This document shows positions 8,613 through 16,997 of a DNA stretch of 64,000 nt, one piece after another. Source of the DNA: Comamonadaceae bacterium. GTDB taxonomy: Bacteria > Pseudomonadota > Gammaproteobacteria > Burkholderiales > Burkholderiaceae_C. Numbering within the stretch: the first letter of the stretch is position 1; each line of letters opens with the position of its first letter. Location: NCBI GenBank assembly GCA_027488215.1, contig JAIYCB010000005.1, forward strand, positions 1 to 64,000, given 5' to 3'. The translations under genes and the position numbers were made by a program. The notes below the pieces were generated by a model. That model saw only the letters and a program-made list of their open reading frames with translations, was not told the origin of the DNA and did no database searches.

Positions 8613-8842
8613 ACGCACTGCACTTGCCTGGGAATTGCCTGCACGTTATCACCGCCTGTTAGTTTTTTCACCTCACCCGAAGGGCAGCTCCCATCGTCAA
8701 TGTAAACAACCTGCCCATAATGCAGTGTCCCAGGTTGAGGTTCAGTTTTAATGATTGGATGGATTGAACAGCCCGATATCAGAATCGAGGTAACAATGAT
8801 CGCCAAAAAAGAACTTTGTTTGCGGATAAATACTGAAATCAT
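8597..8842 (-). CDS. Small putative lipoprotein
   Basis: An 81-residue protein with a lipoprotein signal peptide: charged start MISVFIRKQ, hydrophobic core, and lipobox LISGC with the acylated cysteine at about residue 25. The mature part is only about 56 residues and contains YGQVVYIDDGSCPSGEVKKLTGG, which resembles a family of very small bacterial lipoproteins of unknown function. It is probably periplasmic and membrane-bound. It stands alone between the IS element and a 340-base stretch without genes. Confidence 0.65.
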   Translation of the reverse strand: MISVFIRKQSSFLAIIVTSILISGCSIHPIIKTEPQPGTLHYGQVVYIDDGSCPSGEVKKLTGGDNVQAIPRQVQCVKRPQ

Positions 8843-9184
8843 ATTTGAATGCTCCTCATTGTTTGCTGACCGAGTTTGGTCAAACTAAATTTGCCTGTTA
8901 AGCAAGCTGAAACAACCCGTTCAGCGATTCAAAAAGCACAGGCAGCATTTCGCTGTTTGAAAACAACCATTGTGTGATGAGTATGGCACAACGCTTTAGA
9001 AATAAGCGATATCAACCCGTGAAGGTTAACCGCCCCTTTTTTCAAGGAAGTTGAATAGCCTGTATTTAGCTGTCTGTCATGCTTTCAGGAATAGAAATTA
9101 CTGTTAACTGTTCAATGCAAATTGAAAATGCTGAATGCATCCCATAGTGTTGCAAGTCAGGCAAAGACGGATTCATCAAAATTT
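8843..9184. other. Non-coding stretch, nothing recognised
   Basis: 342 bases, rather AT-rich, between the start of the lipoprotein gene and the end of the oxidoreductase gene. It must hold the promoter of the lipoprotein gene, but I see no convincing -35/-10 pair, RNA gene or repeat. Confidence 0.4.
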
Positions 9185-10150
9185 TTAAGGTTTACCCACC
9201 AGCATCGCCTCCACCAACTCCTGCACTGCCAGGGCCTCCTCGGCTGTGGCCAGTTTGTGCGGCTTGCCCTTCAAGCACAAGTCCAATTCGCTCAATTGAC
9301 GCTGCAGGGCGCTGGTGCGCGGGTCTTCTGTGCTCCAGTCCACAGCTTCGACCCATGGTCCGCCATCGGATCGCCACAATTGGAAAAACTCGCGAAACTG
9401 ATGGTTCATGCGCGTGCCGCGCACCGTGACTTCTTGCCGATCGGGCTGTTTGCCCCCGGTAGTGGCCATGATGGTCACAGGCTTTCCATCTGCGGTGGTC
9501 AAACGGGCCAGCATGTCCAACTCACACAAGGCGGGGTCTAGCGGGTAGCGCGGCAAGGCCTGCTGCAAAGTCAGTGGCCCCAAAAAGCGCCCAGCCAAAA
9601 ACAGGAAATGCGAAATCACTTCGCGGGTATAGCCCCCCTCCTCGCGCAAGCGCAGCCAGTCAGCGTCTTTTTGCCAGGCACGGGGCCAGGCGGGGTAGTT
9701 CACAACGATGTCGATGCCCAAAAGCTCCCCGGTTTCACCCGTTTGAATGGCCCGGCGCAGCTCGTCAAAGCCGCGTGACGCGGCTTGCGTGAAATTGACC
9801 ACTCCGGGCAATCGGCCTCGGGCCAGCTGAGCCACCAGATCCCGGCTTTGTGCGTTGTCGGTGCCCAGGGGCTTTTCCATGAAGACGCCCTGCCCTGCAG
9901 CTGAGGCCTGCAGGGCATAGGTTTTCCGCGGCCCTGGCGGGCAGGCCAAATAAACCACATCGGCACCAAGCAAAGCGGCTTGCGCACTTTGCGCCACGGG
10001 TGCGGCGGGCATGAGCTCCAGGGTTTTGGCAACCGAGGCGGGAGAGGGGTCCCAGACACCGGAAATTTCAAAAGCGCTGTGACGCAAAGCGTTTTCGAGC
10101 ATGCGGCGACCCATGATGCCCAGCCCGATGATGGCCATTTTGTGTGTCAT
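9185..10150 (-). CDS. Gfo/Idh/MocA-family NAD(P)-dependent oxidoreductase
   Basis: A 321-residue protein starting at ATG 10150 (GGAAACAG upstream); the open frame reaches further back, but the Rossmann fold begins at once from this start (MAIIGLGIMGRRML). The glycine-rich GLGIMG motif, the substrate-domain EKPLGTDN signature (conserved lysine in MEKPLG) and the overall length fit Gfo/Idh/MocA dehydrogenases, which act on sugars, inositols or related polyols. The substrate cannot be read. It is divergent from a TctC/Bug receptor gene 146 bases away, so the two may share a regulatory region and a substrate, but that is inference. Confidence 0.85.
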   Translation of the reverse strand: MTHKMAIIGLGIMGRRMLENALRHSAFEISGVWDPSPASVAKTLELMPAAPVAQSAQAALLGADVVYLACPPGPRKTYALQASAAGQGVFMEKPLGTDNAQSRDLVAQLARGRLPGVVNFTQAASRGFDELRRAIQTGETGELLGIDIVVNYPAWPRAWQKDADWLRLREEGGYTREVISHFLFLAGRFLGPLTLQQALPRYPLDPALCELDMLARLTTADGKPVTIMATTGGKQPDRQEVTVRGTRMNHQFREFFQLWRSDGGPWVEAVDWSTEDPRTSALQRQLSELDLCLKGKPHKLATAEEALAVQELVEAMLVGKP

Positions 10151-10296
10151 GTCTGTTTCCTTTGGACCGTCGAGCTTAACCATTTCCCTCCAGCAAAGCT
10201 GTTCAAAATGGGCTGGCTTGAACGCTGACACAAGTGACTGCCAGGCCCAAGCGACCGTGCTAGGCTCATATTTCTACATTTTCTGCGTTCAACACC

Positions 10297-11301
10297 ATGT
10301 TCAAACCACCCTCCTCGTTCTCAACTTACCGCCGCCAGGCTCTGTTAGGCTTTTTACTGGGGGCTGCTTGTGCCGTCACCACGGGTCAAGTCTTGGCTCA
10401 GGACTTTCCGCCTAAAAAAACCATCAGCATGGTGGTGGGTTTTGTGCCGGGCGGGGCGGCCGACATGGGCGCCCGCATCATCGCCAAAAAGCTGGGCGAG
10501 AACTTGGGGGTCTCCGTCACCGTCGAAAACAAGGCGGGCGCTGGCGGCAACATTGCCCACCAATACACCGCAACAGGGCCAACAGACGGCAGCGTGCTGT
10601 TGTTCGGATCGGTCGGCCCGCTGAGCATTGCCCCCAACATGATGAAGTTGCCCTACGACCCGGTGAAAGACTTGGCCCCACTGACCATGGCCGTGAATTT
10701 CCCCAACGTGCTGGTGGTTCACCCGGGAACGGGCATCAAGAATTTTGCGGAATTCATTGCTGCCGCTAAAAAAGACCCCGGCAAACTGGACTTTGCATCG
10801 ACTGGCCCTGGATCCGCATCTCATCTTGCCGGTGAATTGCTCAATGACATGGCCAAAATCGACACGCTGCATGTGCCCTACAAAGGTGGAGCCGCAGCCC
10901 TGCAGGACCTGCTGGGCGGCCGCGTGGCCGCGTGGTATGCCACTTTTGCCACCGCAGCACCGCACATTGAGGCTGGCAAGGTGGTTCCTCTGGCCAGCAC
11001 CGGCACTCAGCGCCTAGGCGGTTTGCCTCATATCCCCACCATTGCCGAGTCAGGCTATCCCGGTTTCAGTGCCACCAACTGGTACGCTTTCGTCGTCTCC
11101 TCCAAAGTTCCCACCCCTGTGTTGGACCGCTGGAATGCCGAATTGGTCAAGGTACTTTCAGCACCTGATGTGGTCGAGCAACTCAACAAACACGGCCTGA
11201 CCCCCATGCCGGGTTCTCGGGAAGATTTGGCCCGCTACATGGCCAAAGAAACAGCCACATGGGGTCGGATCATCCGCGAGCGAAAAATTACAGCCCAATA
11301 A
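10297..11301 (+). CDS. Tripartite tricarboxylate transporter receptor (TctC/Bug family)
   Basis: A 334-residue periplasmic solute-binding protein with a signal peptide (twin-arginine-like YRRQALLGFLLGAACA, cleavage near VLAQD). The mature part shows the Bug hallmarks: VGFVPGGAADMGARIIA, VENKAGAGGNIA, DFASTGPGSASHLAGEL and VPYKGGAAALQDLLGG. Bug proteins are greatly expanded in Burkholderiales and bind carboxylates and other small organic molecules. No TctA/TctB membrane genes are adjacent, so it is an orphan receptor. The ligand is unknown; the divergent oxidoreductase is the only local hint. Confidence 0.92.
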   Translation: MFKPPSSFSTYRRQALLGFLLGAACAVTTGQVLAQDFPPKKTISMVVGFVPGGAADMGARIIAKKLGENLGVSVTVENKAGAGGNIAHQYTATGPTDGSVLLFGSVGPLSIAPNMMKLPYDPVKDLAPLTMAVNFPNVLVVHPGTGIKNFAEFIAAAKKDPGKLDFASTGPGSASHLAGELLNDMAKIDTLHVPYKGGAAALQDLLGGRVAAWYATFATAAPHIEAGKVVPLASTGTQRLGGLPHIPTIAESGYPGFSATNWYAFVVSSKVPTPVLDRWNAELVKVLSAPDVVEQLNKHGLTPMPGSREDLARYMAKETATWGRIIRERKITAQ

Positions 11302-11373
11302 TGGATCGGTCAGGGTTTAGGCATGCGAGGAAGCTTTACTCACCCTGACCCTTATCATTAAAATAACAAAATT

Positions 11374-11742
11374 ATGGAAAAACCCAACAGCCCCTTTGCA
11401 TCTGCCTACTTGCGTTTTTTGCAGCTGGCACAGGTGATTCAAGCCTTGCCAGATGGCATGGCAATGGATGCCAACGAGAAGGCCTTGCTCCAAGCGGTGG
11501 TCTTGCGCTGGTATGAAGGTCAGCCCATGACCGTTCGCGAGGCCATTGGTTTGGCCGATCTCGGCTCGCCCGCCACGCTGCACAAACGCATCACGCGTTT
11601 GCGCGAGAAAGAGATGCTCAGCACCTTGAACCAAGAAGGCGATCGGCGCGCCAAATTCTTGATGCCTACGCAGCGCACCATCGATTACTTCAGCCACTTG
11701 GGGCAATCCATGCAAGACGCGCATCAAAACCAGGTTGCATGA
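11374..11742 (+). CDS. Winged-helix (MarR-like) transcriptional regulator
   Basis: A 122-residue protein with a MarR-like DNA-binding core: the helix-turn-helix region MTVREAIGLADLGSPATLHKR is followed by a wing (MLSTLNQEGDRRAKFLMPTQR). It is shorter than full-length MarR proteins (about 140-150 residues). Its stop overlaps the start of the following membrane-protein gene (ATGA at 11739-11742), so the pair are translationally coupled. The target and any ligand are unknown. Confidence 0.7.
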   Translation: MEKPNSPFASAYLRFLQLAQVIQALPDGMAMDANEKALLQAVVLRWYEGQPMTVREAIGLADLGSPATLHKRITRLREKEMLSTLNQEGDRRAKFLMPTQRTIDYFSHLGQSMQDAHQNQVA

Positions 11743-12308
11743 AAGTTTCGCTTCGAAATGCCTTCGAAAAAACAGCGCTGACCTTGCTCAGCGCTGTTTT
11801 GTTTGTGAGCTTCTTCGAGCTCAACGGCTGGATGTTCGGTTTTTTTGAATACAGCGTAGGCATCAACTGGGTGTTTTTGCCGGCTGGCTTCAGAATCATT
11901 TTGGTCTTGGTGCTGGGTTTGCCCGGCGCTTTGGGCATCATTTGGGGCACCTGGTTCATCGACAGCGCACTCTTCAATAGCGAGACCGGTGTGCTGGCCT
12001 TCATGACAGGCCTGGTCAGCGGCTTGACACCCTGGTTGGTGATGAAATACCTGCAGCGTCGGCAATGGCTAAGCCCTCAGCTGCACGCCCTGACAGCATC
12101 CAAATTGCTCAACATCACCTTGATATTTTCTGCGGCGAGCGCGCTGGCTCACCAATTGGTCTGGTGGCTGCTCGATCGGCCTGAGCTGAACATCTGGGTT
12201 GACATCTGGCCCATGTTTCTGGGGAACGTTCTGGGCGCATTGTTGATGCTTTACGGCTTCAAGTTTTTGCTGGAGTTCATTCGGAAAATGGCTCCTACTG
12301 AGCGCTGA
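11739..12308 (+). CDS. Integral membrane protein, multi-helix, unknown function
   Basis: A 189-residue hydrophobic protein with about five transmembrane stretches, for example LTLLSAVLFVSFFELNGWMF, GFRIILVLVLGLPGALGIIW and FLGNVLGALLMLYGFKFLL. The segment INWVFLPAGFRIILVLVLG recalls MASE1-type sensory membrane domains, but no output domain follows, so this is only a resemblance. It is coupled to the MarR-like gene. It ends 24 bases before the convergent hemW. Confidence 0.7.
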   Translation: MKVSLRNAFEKTALTLLSAVLFVSFFELNGWMFGFFEYSVGINWVFLPAGFRIILVLVLGLPGALGIIWGTWFIDSALFNSETGVLAFMTGLVSGLTPWLVMKYLQRRQWLSPQLHALTASKLLNITLIFSAASALAHQLVWWLLDRPELNIWVDIWPMFLGNVLGALLMLYGFKFLLEFIRKMAPTER

Positions 12309-12331
12309 ATCGCAAACCTCAATGGATGATT

Positions 12332-13543
12332 TCAAGGGCTGTCAGTCAAAAACAGCGCCTGCAAATCGCTCAAGAAATCGAAACCCTTTTCTGTCGGCCA
12401 AACCCTGTGCAGGTCTCGGCAGATCAAGCCCAACTTTTCTGCCTCTTGCAGACCTTTTTGAATGCTGGTCATGGCCAGCCCTGTGCGGTCCACATAGTCG
12501 GCCAAAGAAAAGCCACCTCTCAGACGCAAGGCGTTGAGCATGAATTCAAAAGGCAAGTCTTGGCGTGATACCTCGGTGCTTTGCGTGACCGGCTCGCCCT
12601 TGGTGGCCTGCTGCATGTAAAGGGCAGGCTCGCGGTAACGCACCTGCCTCAACACCCGGTGGGCAAAGCTGAGCTTGCTGTGGGCCCCGGCGCCAATGCC
12701 CAAATAATCGCCAAACTGCCAATAGTTCAGGTTGTGCGCGCATTGATGGCCAGTCTTGGCATAGGCCGACACTTCGTAACGGTTCAGCCCAGCCGACGCC
12801 GTCAGCTCGGTGATGCGGTCCATCATGGCGTAGGCCAGATCATCCTCGGGCAAGGCGGGCGGGAACTTGGCAAACACCGTGTTCGGCTCGATCGTGAGGT
12901 GGTAGATCGAAATATGCGGTGGTGCAAAAGCCAAAGCGGTCTGGATGTCTTGGGTCAAACCTTCGAGCGTCTGGCCCGGCAAGGCGTACATCAGGTCGAG
13001 ATTGAAGGTGTCGAACACCTGCGCAGCCTCGGTCACAGCCGCCAGCGCTTGGTCGCGGTTGTGCACACGGCCCAAGGCTTTGAGGTGCGCGTTGTCAAAA
13101 CTCTGGACGCCAATCGACAAACGGGTGATGCCAGCCTGGTGGAAGGCCTTGAAACGGTCTTTTTCAAAGGTGCCGGGGTTGGCTTCCATGGTGATCTCGG
13201 CATCAGGCGCCAAGCGCACACGGGCGCGGATGCCCGAAATCAAACGGTCAATCGCTTCGGGCGAAAACAAACTGGGCGTGCCGCCGCCCAAAAAGACGGT
13301 CTGGATGCTGCGGCCCCAGATCAGCGGCAAGCTGGCTTCCAGGTCGGCCAACAGCGCGTGGATGTAGGCGTCTTGTGTCGACACCGGATCAGCGCCCTCA
13401 CGCAACTCGTGCGAGTTGAAGTCGCAATACGGACACTTCTTGATGCACCAAGGCAGGTGCACATACAGCGACAGAGGCGGCAAGGCGTTCAGTTGCAGCA
13501 CGCCGGGGCGCATGGCGTGCACCGGGTCCATCATCGGATTCAT
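12332..13543 (-). CDS. hemW: Radical SAM heme chaperone HemW
   Basis: A 403-residue radical SAM protein with the cluster motif CIKKCPYCDF (CxxxCxxC) near residue 33 and the following GGGTPSLF and EANPGTFE motifs. HemW is related to coproporphyrinogen III dehydrogenase HemN but works as a heme-delivery protein. The fourth cysteine of the HemN-type CxxxCxxCxC motif is absent (CDF instead), which points to HemW. The gene overlaps rdgB upstream (ATG at 13541-13543 against the stop at 13540-13542), the usual order in Burkholderiales. Confidence 0.95.
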   Translation of the reverse strand: MNPMMDPVHAMRPGVLQLNALPPLSLYVHLPWCIKKCPYCDFNSHELREGADPVSTQDAYIHALLADLEASLPLIWGRSIQTVFLGGGTPSLFSPEAIDRLISGIRARVRLAPDAEITMEANPGTFEKDRFKAFHQAGITRLSIGVQSFDNAHLKALGRVHNRDQALAAVTEAAQVFDTFNLDLMYALPGQTLEGLTQDIQTALAFAPPHISIYHLTIEPNTVFAKFPPALPEDDLAYAMMDRITELTASAGLNRYEVSAYAKTGHQCAHNLNYWQFGDYLGIGAGAHSKLSFAHRVLRQVRYREPALYMQQATKGEPVTQSTEVSRQDLPFEFMLNALRLRGGFSLADYVDRTGLAMTSIQKGLQEAEKLGLICRDLHRVWPTEKGFDFLSDLQALFLTDSP

Positions 13544-14154
13544 GGCGCAGGGCTGTCCAGCCAGCGTTCACACATCAGCGCCAGCATGGCTTGCGCGGCG
13601 CGGCCCCGGTGGCTGTAGGCGTTTTTCACCTCGGGGGGCAACTCGGCAAAGGTCTTGCCGAATTCGGGCAATAACATCACCGGGTCAAAGCCAAAACCGT
13701 TCGTGCCTCGGCGCTCGGGCGTGATTTGAACGACCACCCGGCCCACGGCGATCAGCGGCTCCGGGTCGTCGGCGCTGCGCACGGCCACCAGGGTGCTGAC
13801 CATCGCGGCGCGGCGGTTCGTGATGCCCTGCATTTGTTCCAGCAAAGCGCTGACGTTGGTGTCGTCGCCCTTGGGGTAACCAAAGCGGGTGGCGTAATAA
13901 GCGGTGTCCACGCCGGGCTGGCCGCCAAACGCATCCACACACAGGCCCGCATCATCGGCCAGCGCGGGCATGCCGCTGAGCTGCGCGGCGTGGCGAGCTT
14001 TGGCCAAGGCGTTTTCCAGAAAGGTCTTGAAGGGCTCTGCGGCTTCAGGAATGTTCAGCTCGGACTGACGCACCAGCGTCATGTTCAGCGGCGCCAACAG
14101 GGTTTGCAGCTCGGCCAGTTTGCCCGCGTTGTTGGAGGCGAGAACGATTTTCAT
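13540..14154 (-). CDS. rdgB: XTP/dITP pyrophosphatase (Ham1/RdgB)
   Basis: A 204-residue house-cleaning enzyme that hydrolyses XTP, dITP and ITP to monophosphates, keeping deaminated purines out of nucleic acids. The start IVLASNNAGKLAEL is the family signature, with FLENALAKARHAA, LADDAGLCVDA and TNGFGFDPVMLLPE following. I use ATG 14154, preferred over the TTG two codons upstream. It lies between rph and hemW, 13 bases after rph, and probably shares their transcript. Confidence 0.95.
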   Translation of the reverse strand: MKIVLASNNAGKLAELQTLLAPLNMTLVRQSELNIPEAAEPFKTFLENALAKARHAAQLSGMPALADDAGLCVDAFGGQPGVDTAYYATRFGYPKGDDTNVSALLEQMQGITNRRAAMVSTLVAVRSADDPEPLIAVGRVVVQITPERRGTNGFGFDPVMLLPEFGKTFAELPPEVKNAYSHRGRAAQAMLALMCERWLDSPAP

Positions 14155-14167
14155 GAGCAAGCGGGGT

Positions 14168-14926
14168 TCAGGCGCTGAAAGTCAGGGTCTGGGGCTCGTC
14201 GTGCGCCTGTTTTTGCAGTTGAACCAGCTGGGCAATGCCTTTTTCGGCCAGCGCCAGCATGCGGTCCATCTCGACACGGGTAAAGGCCACGCCTTCGGCG
14301 GTGCCCTGGACTTCCACAAAGTTGCCCGCGCCGGTCATGACCACGTTCATATCGGTGTCGCAAGCCGAGTCTTCGGGGTAATCGAGGTCCAGCAAGGCGG
14401 TGCCGTTTTTCAAGCCCACCGAGATGGCAGCCACGCGGTCGATGATGGGTGATTCGGTCAGTTTGCCGGTCTGCATCAACCAGTTGACGGCGTCTTGCGC
14501 CGCCACAAAAGCGCCCGTGATACTGGCCGTGCGGGTGCCGCCATCGGCTTGCAGCACATCGCAGTCCAGGTGAATGGTGCGCTCGCCCAGCTTTTTCAGG
14601 TCAAACACCGCACGCAGCGAGCGGCCAATCAGGCGCTGGATTTCTTGCGTGCGGCCGCTTTGCTTGCCGCGCGCGGCTTCGCGGTCACCCCGGGTGTGGG
14701 TGGCGCGGGGCAGCATGCCGTATTCGGCCGTGACCCAGCCCTCGCCACTGCCTTTTTTGTGGCCAGGCACTTTTTCTTCAACCGAGGCGGTGCACAGCAC
14801 GCGGGTTTGGCCAAACTCGATCAGCACCGAGCCCTCGGCATGGATGGTGTACCCCCGGGTAATGCGCACAGCGCGCAGGGCGTCGGCATTGCGACCGGTT
14901 CGGATGTAGGAGCTGGTGGTGTTCAT
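14168..14926 (-). CDS. rph: Ribonuclease PH
   Basis: A 252-residue phosphorolytic 3'-5' exoribonuclease that trims tRNA 3' ends. Starting at ATG 14926, the protein reads as the family does: RADALR-like [22 protein letters not shown], then [17 protein letters not shown], the phosphate-binding [17 protein letters not shown] and [18 protein letters not shown]. The open frame continues 23 codons upstream, but that part is not conserved sequence. It is first in the minus-strand rph-rdgB-hemW unit and divergent from yicC. Confidence 0.95.
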   Translation of the reverse strand: MNTTSSYIRTGRNADALRAVRITRGYTIHAEGSVLIEFGQTRVLCTASVEEKVPGHKKGSGEGWVTAEYGMLPRATHTRGDREAARGKQSGRTQEIQRLIGRSLRAVFDLKKLGERTIHLDCDVLQADGGTRTASITGAFVAAQDAVNWLMQTGKLTESPIIDRVAAISVGLKNGTALLDLDYPEDSACDTDMNVVMTGAGNFVEVQGTAEGVAFTRVEMDRMLALAEKGIAQLVQLQKQAHDEPQTLTFSA

Positions 14927-15095
14927 GGTGGCGATGAAGTGGTTAGCCCATGGGTCCTGGCCGAGCGCCCGGCAGTGCGCGGGCGGGGCGGACACAAGAG
15001 TTTGAGATAATGCCTCGTTTCATGCTCAGCCAAGCTGGGCATCAGCAGCGTGTCGTGGCCAGTGGGGCCAAACGCTGTCACAAGGAACCTGATCG

Positions 15096-16013
15096 ATGCC
15101 AGTTTACAGTATGACCGGATACGCCAGCGTGCAGCACAGCCCGCAGGCCGCAGACGGTGAAAGCCCTGCCAACGCGGCCCCGACAGTCCGATTGGGGCTA
15201 GAAATCCGTTCGGTCAACAGCCGCTTCCTCGACCTGAGTTTTCGCCTGCCCGAAGAGTTGCGCCAGCTCGAACCCGGCTTGCGCGAGCTGATCACGCGTC
15301 AGATCAAACGCGGCAAAGTCGAAGTCCGTGCCAGCCAAGATACCGGTGACGGCGTTACCCCGCAAGTGCCCAACCACCAAGCCCTGCAAAAAATCGCAGC
15401 CTTGCAAGACAAGATAAAAGACTGGCTGCCCGATGCACGCGCATTGAGCGTGGCCGATGTGCTGCGCATGACGGCGGGTAGCTCAGCCCAAGCCGCACCG
15501 GACGAAGCGGCCTGGATGCAACTGGCCACCCAAGCCGTGGACGCGCTGCGTGAAGCCCGCGCCCGCGAGGGTGCCCGCCTGACCGAGATGCTGCAAGGCC
15601 ACATTGAGCAGCTGCGCAGCCTGGCCGAACAGGCCGTGCCGCTGGTGCCGCAATTGGTCGAGCAACAGCGCCAGCGCTTTTTGGAGCGATGGAAAGACGC
15701 GATGGCCCTGGCCGACAGCAACCAGTTGCCTGAAGCCGCGCAAGACCGCGCTCTGACTGAAGCCACCGCCTTTGCCATCCGCATCGACGTGGCCGAAGAA
15801 CTGACCCGCCTGCGCTCACACCTGGACGAACTCAACCGCCTGCTGATCAAAGGCGGTGACATTGGCAAGCGCCTGGACTTCCTGATTCAGGAGCTGCACC
15901 GCGAAGCCAACACACTGGGCTCTAAATCGGCCTTGCTCGAGATGACCCGCATCTCGGTGGACATGAAGGTGCTGATCGAGCAAATGCGCGAACAAGTCCA
16001 GAACATCGAATAA
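15096..16013 (+). CDS. yicC: YicC-family endoribonuclease-like protein
   Basis: A 305-residue protein with the YicC N-terminus (YSMTGYASV, then [19 protein letters not shown]) and C-terminal DUF1732 region ([22 protein letters not shown]). YicC of E. coli has been linked to RNA turnover, including degradation of the small RNA RyhB. It stands directly upstream of gmk, with 11 bases between, as in many proteobacteria, and opens the plus-strand run yicC-gmk-rpoZ-spoT. Confidence 0.93.
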   Translation: MPVYSMTGYASVQHSPQAADGESPANAAPTVRLGLEIRSVNSRFLDLSFRLPEELRQLEPGLRELITRQIKRGKVEVRASQDTGDGVTPQVPNHQALQKIAALQDKIKDWLPDARALSVADVLRMTAGSSAQAAPDEAAWMQLATQAVDALREARAREGARLTEMLQGHIEQLRSLAEQAVPLVPQLVEQQRQRFLERWKDAMALADSNQLPEAAQDRALTEATAFAIRIDVAEELTRLRSHLDELNRLLIKGGDIGKRLDFLIQELHREANTLGSKSALLEMTRISVDMKVLIEQMREQVQNIE

Positions 16014-16024
16014 AGAGCCCCCAC

Positions 16025-16645
16025 ATGGATTACCCCGGAAACCTTTTTGTCGTGGCTGCCCCCAGTGGGGCAGGCAAGTCCAGCCTGGTCAAGGCCTTGA
16101 TGGAGCTGGACGCACGCGTGCAGCCCACGGTCTCCCACACCACCCGCGCCCCACGCGGCCAGGAAAAGCATGGCCGCGAGTATTTTTTTGCATCGGCTCA
16201 GGAGTTTGATGCCATGGTACTGGCCGATGCCTTTGTCGAGTGGGCCCATGTGCATGGCCAACGCTACGGCACCTCCAAGAAGATGATCGAAGAGCGCATG
16301 ACCCAAGGCGCGGATGTGATTTTGGAGATCGATTACCAGGGAGCCCTGCAAATCAAGAAGATGTATGCCAATGCGGTGCTCATCTTCATCTTGCCGCCCA
16401 GCTGGGAAGAGCTGCGCTCGCGTCTCGAGCGCCGAGGCGAAGACACCCCGGAGATCATCGAACTGCGCTTACAAAACGCCGCAGTCGAGATGGCCCAGGC
16501 CCAGGAATTCGACTTCGTTATAATCAACGAAGTATTTGATCGTGCCTTGTTTGACCTCAAAGCGGTTGTTCACGCCCAGCGGCTCAAGTACCATGTGCAG
16601 CGCCGCGCTCGGCCTGACACCTTCCAAGCTCTCAAAATCGCCTGA
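16025..16645 (+). CDS. gmk: Guanylate kinase
   Basis: A 206-residue enzyme that phosphorylates GMP to GDP. The P-loop [14 protein letters not shown] lies near the N-terminus, followed by [20 protein letters not shown] (GMP binding) and [15 protein letters not shown]. Length is normal. It is followed after 32 bases by rpoZ, the conserved gmk-rpoZ-spoT order, linking nucleotide synthesis with the alarmone enzyme downstream. Confidence 0.97.
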   Translation: MDYPGNLFVVAAPSGAGKSSLVKALMELDARVQPTVSHTTRAPRGQEKHGREYFFASAQEFDAMVLADAFVEWAHVHGQRYGTSKKMIEERMTQGADVILEIDYQGALQIKKMYANAVLIFILPPSWEELRSRLERRGEDTPEIIELRLQNAAVEMAQAQEFDFVIINEVFDRALFDLKAVVHAQRLKYHVQRRARPDTFQALKIA

Positions 16646-16677
16646 ATTCCGTTCAGCATTTCTCAAGGAAAACCATC

Positions 16678-16878
16678 ATGGCCCGCATCACCGTTGAAGA
16701 CTGCCTGGAACAAATCCCTAACCGCTTTCAGCTGGTTTTGGCCGCCACTTACCGCGCCCGCATGCTGAGCCAGGGTCACACTCCTCGCATTGAAAGCAAA
16801 AACAAGCCTGGCGTGACTGCCCTGAGGGAAATCGCTGCTGGCAAAGTCGGCATCGAGATGCTCAAGCGCGTCTCCTGA
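16678..16878 (+). CDS. rpoZ: RNA polymerase omega subunit
   Basis: A 66-residue protein matching omega: start [19 protein letters not shown], then [11 protein letters not shown] and [17 protein letters not shown]. Omega helps assemble RNA polymerase and, in proteobacteria, forms part of a ppGpp-binding site, which fits its position just before spoT. AAGGAAAACC precedes the ATG. An intrinsic terminator follows at 16932-16954. Confidence 0.97.
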   Translation: MARITVEDCLEQIPNRFQLVLAATYRARMLSQGHTPRIESKNKPGVTALREIAAGKVGIEMLKRVS

Positions 16879-16931
16879 AAAGCACACAACGGGCATGGGC
16901 CGGTTGACACCGGTTTTGCCCCTCTGAAATC

Positions 16932-16954
16932 GCCCCAGTTAGGGGCTTTTTTTT
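16932..16954 (+). terminator. Intrinsic terminator after rpoZ
   Basis: GCCCC (16932-16936) pairs with GGGGC (16942-16946) over the loop AGTTA, followed by T8 (16947-16954). It lies between rpoZ and spoT, so spoT either depends on read-through or has its own promoter in the 43 bases before its ATG. Confidence 0.75.
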
Positions 16955-16997
16955 GGCTTTTTTTCAAGTTCTGTACGGCTTACGGTACATTGATGCC

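Noticed and set aside
12581..13618. A 345-codon plus-strand frame across hemW
   Set aside because: Antisense of hemW and rdgB, which are certain from their motifs; the translation is low in recognisable structure.
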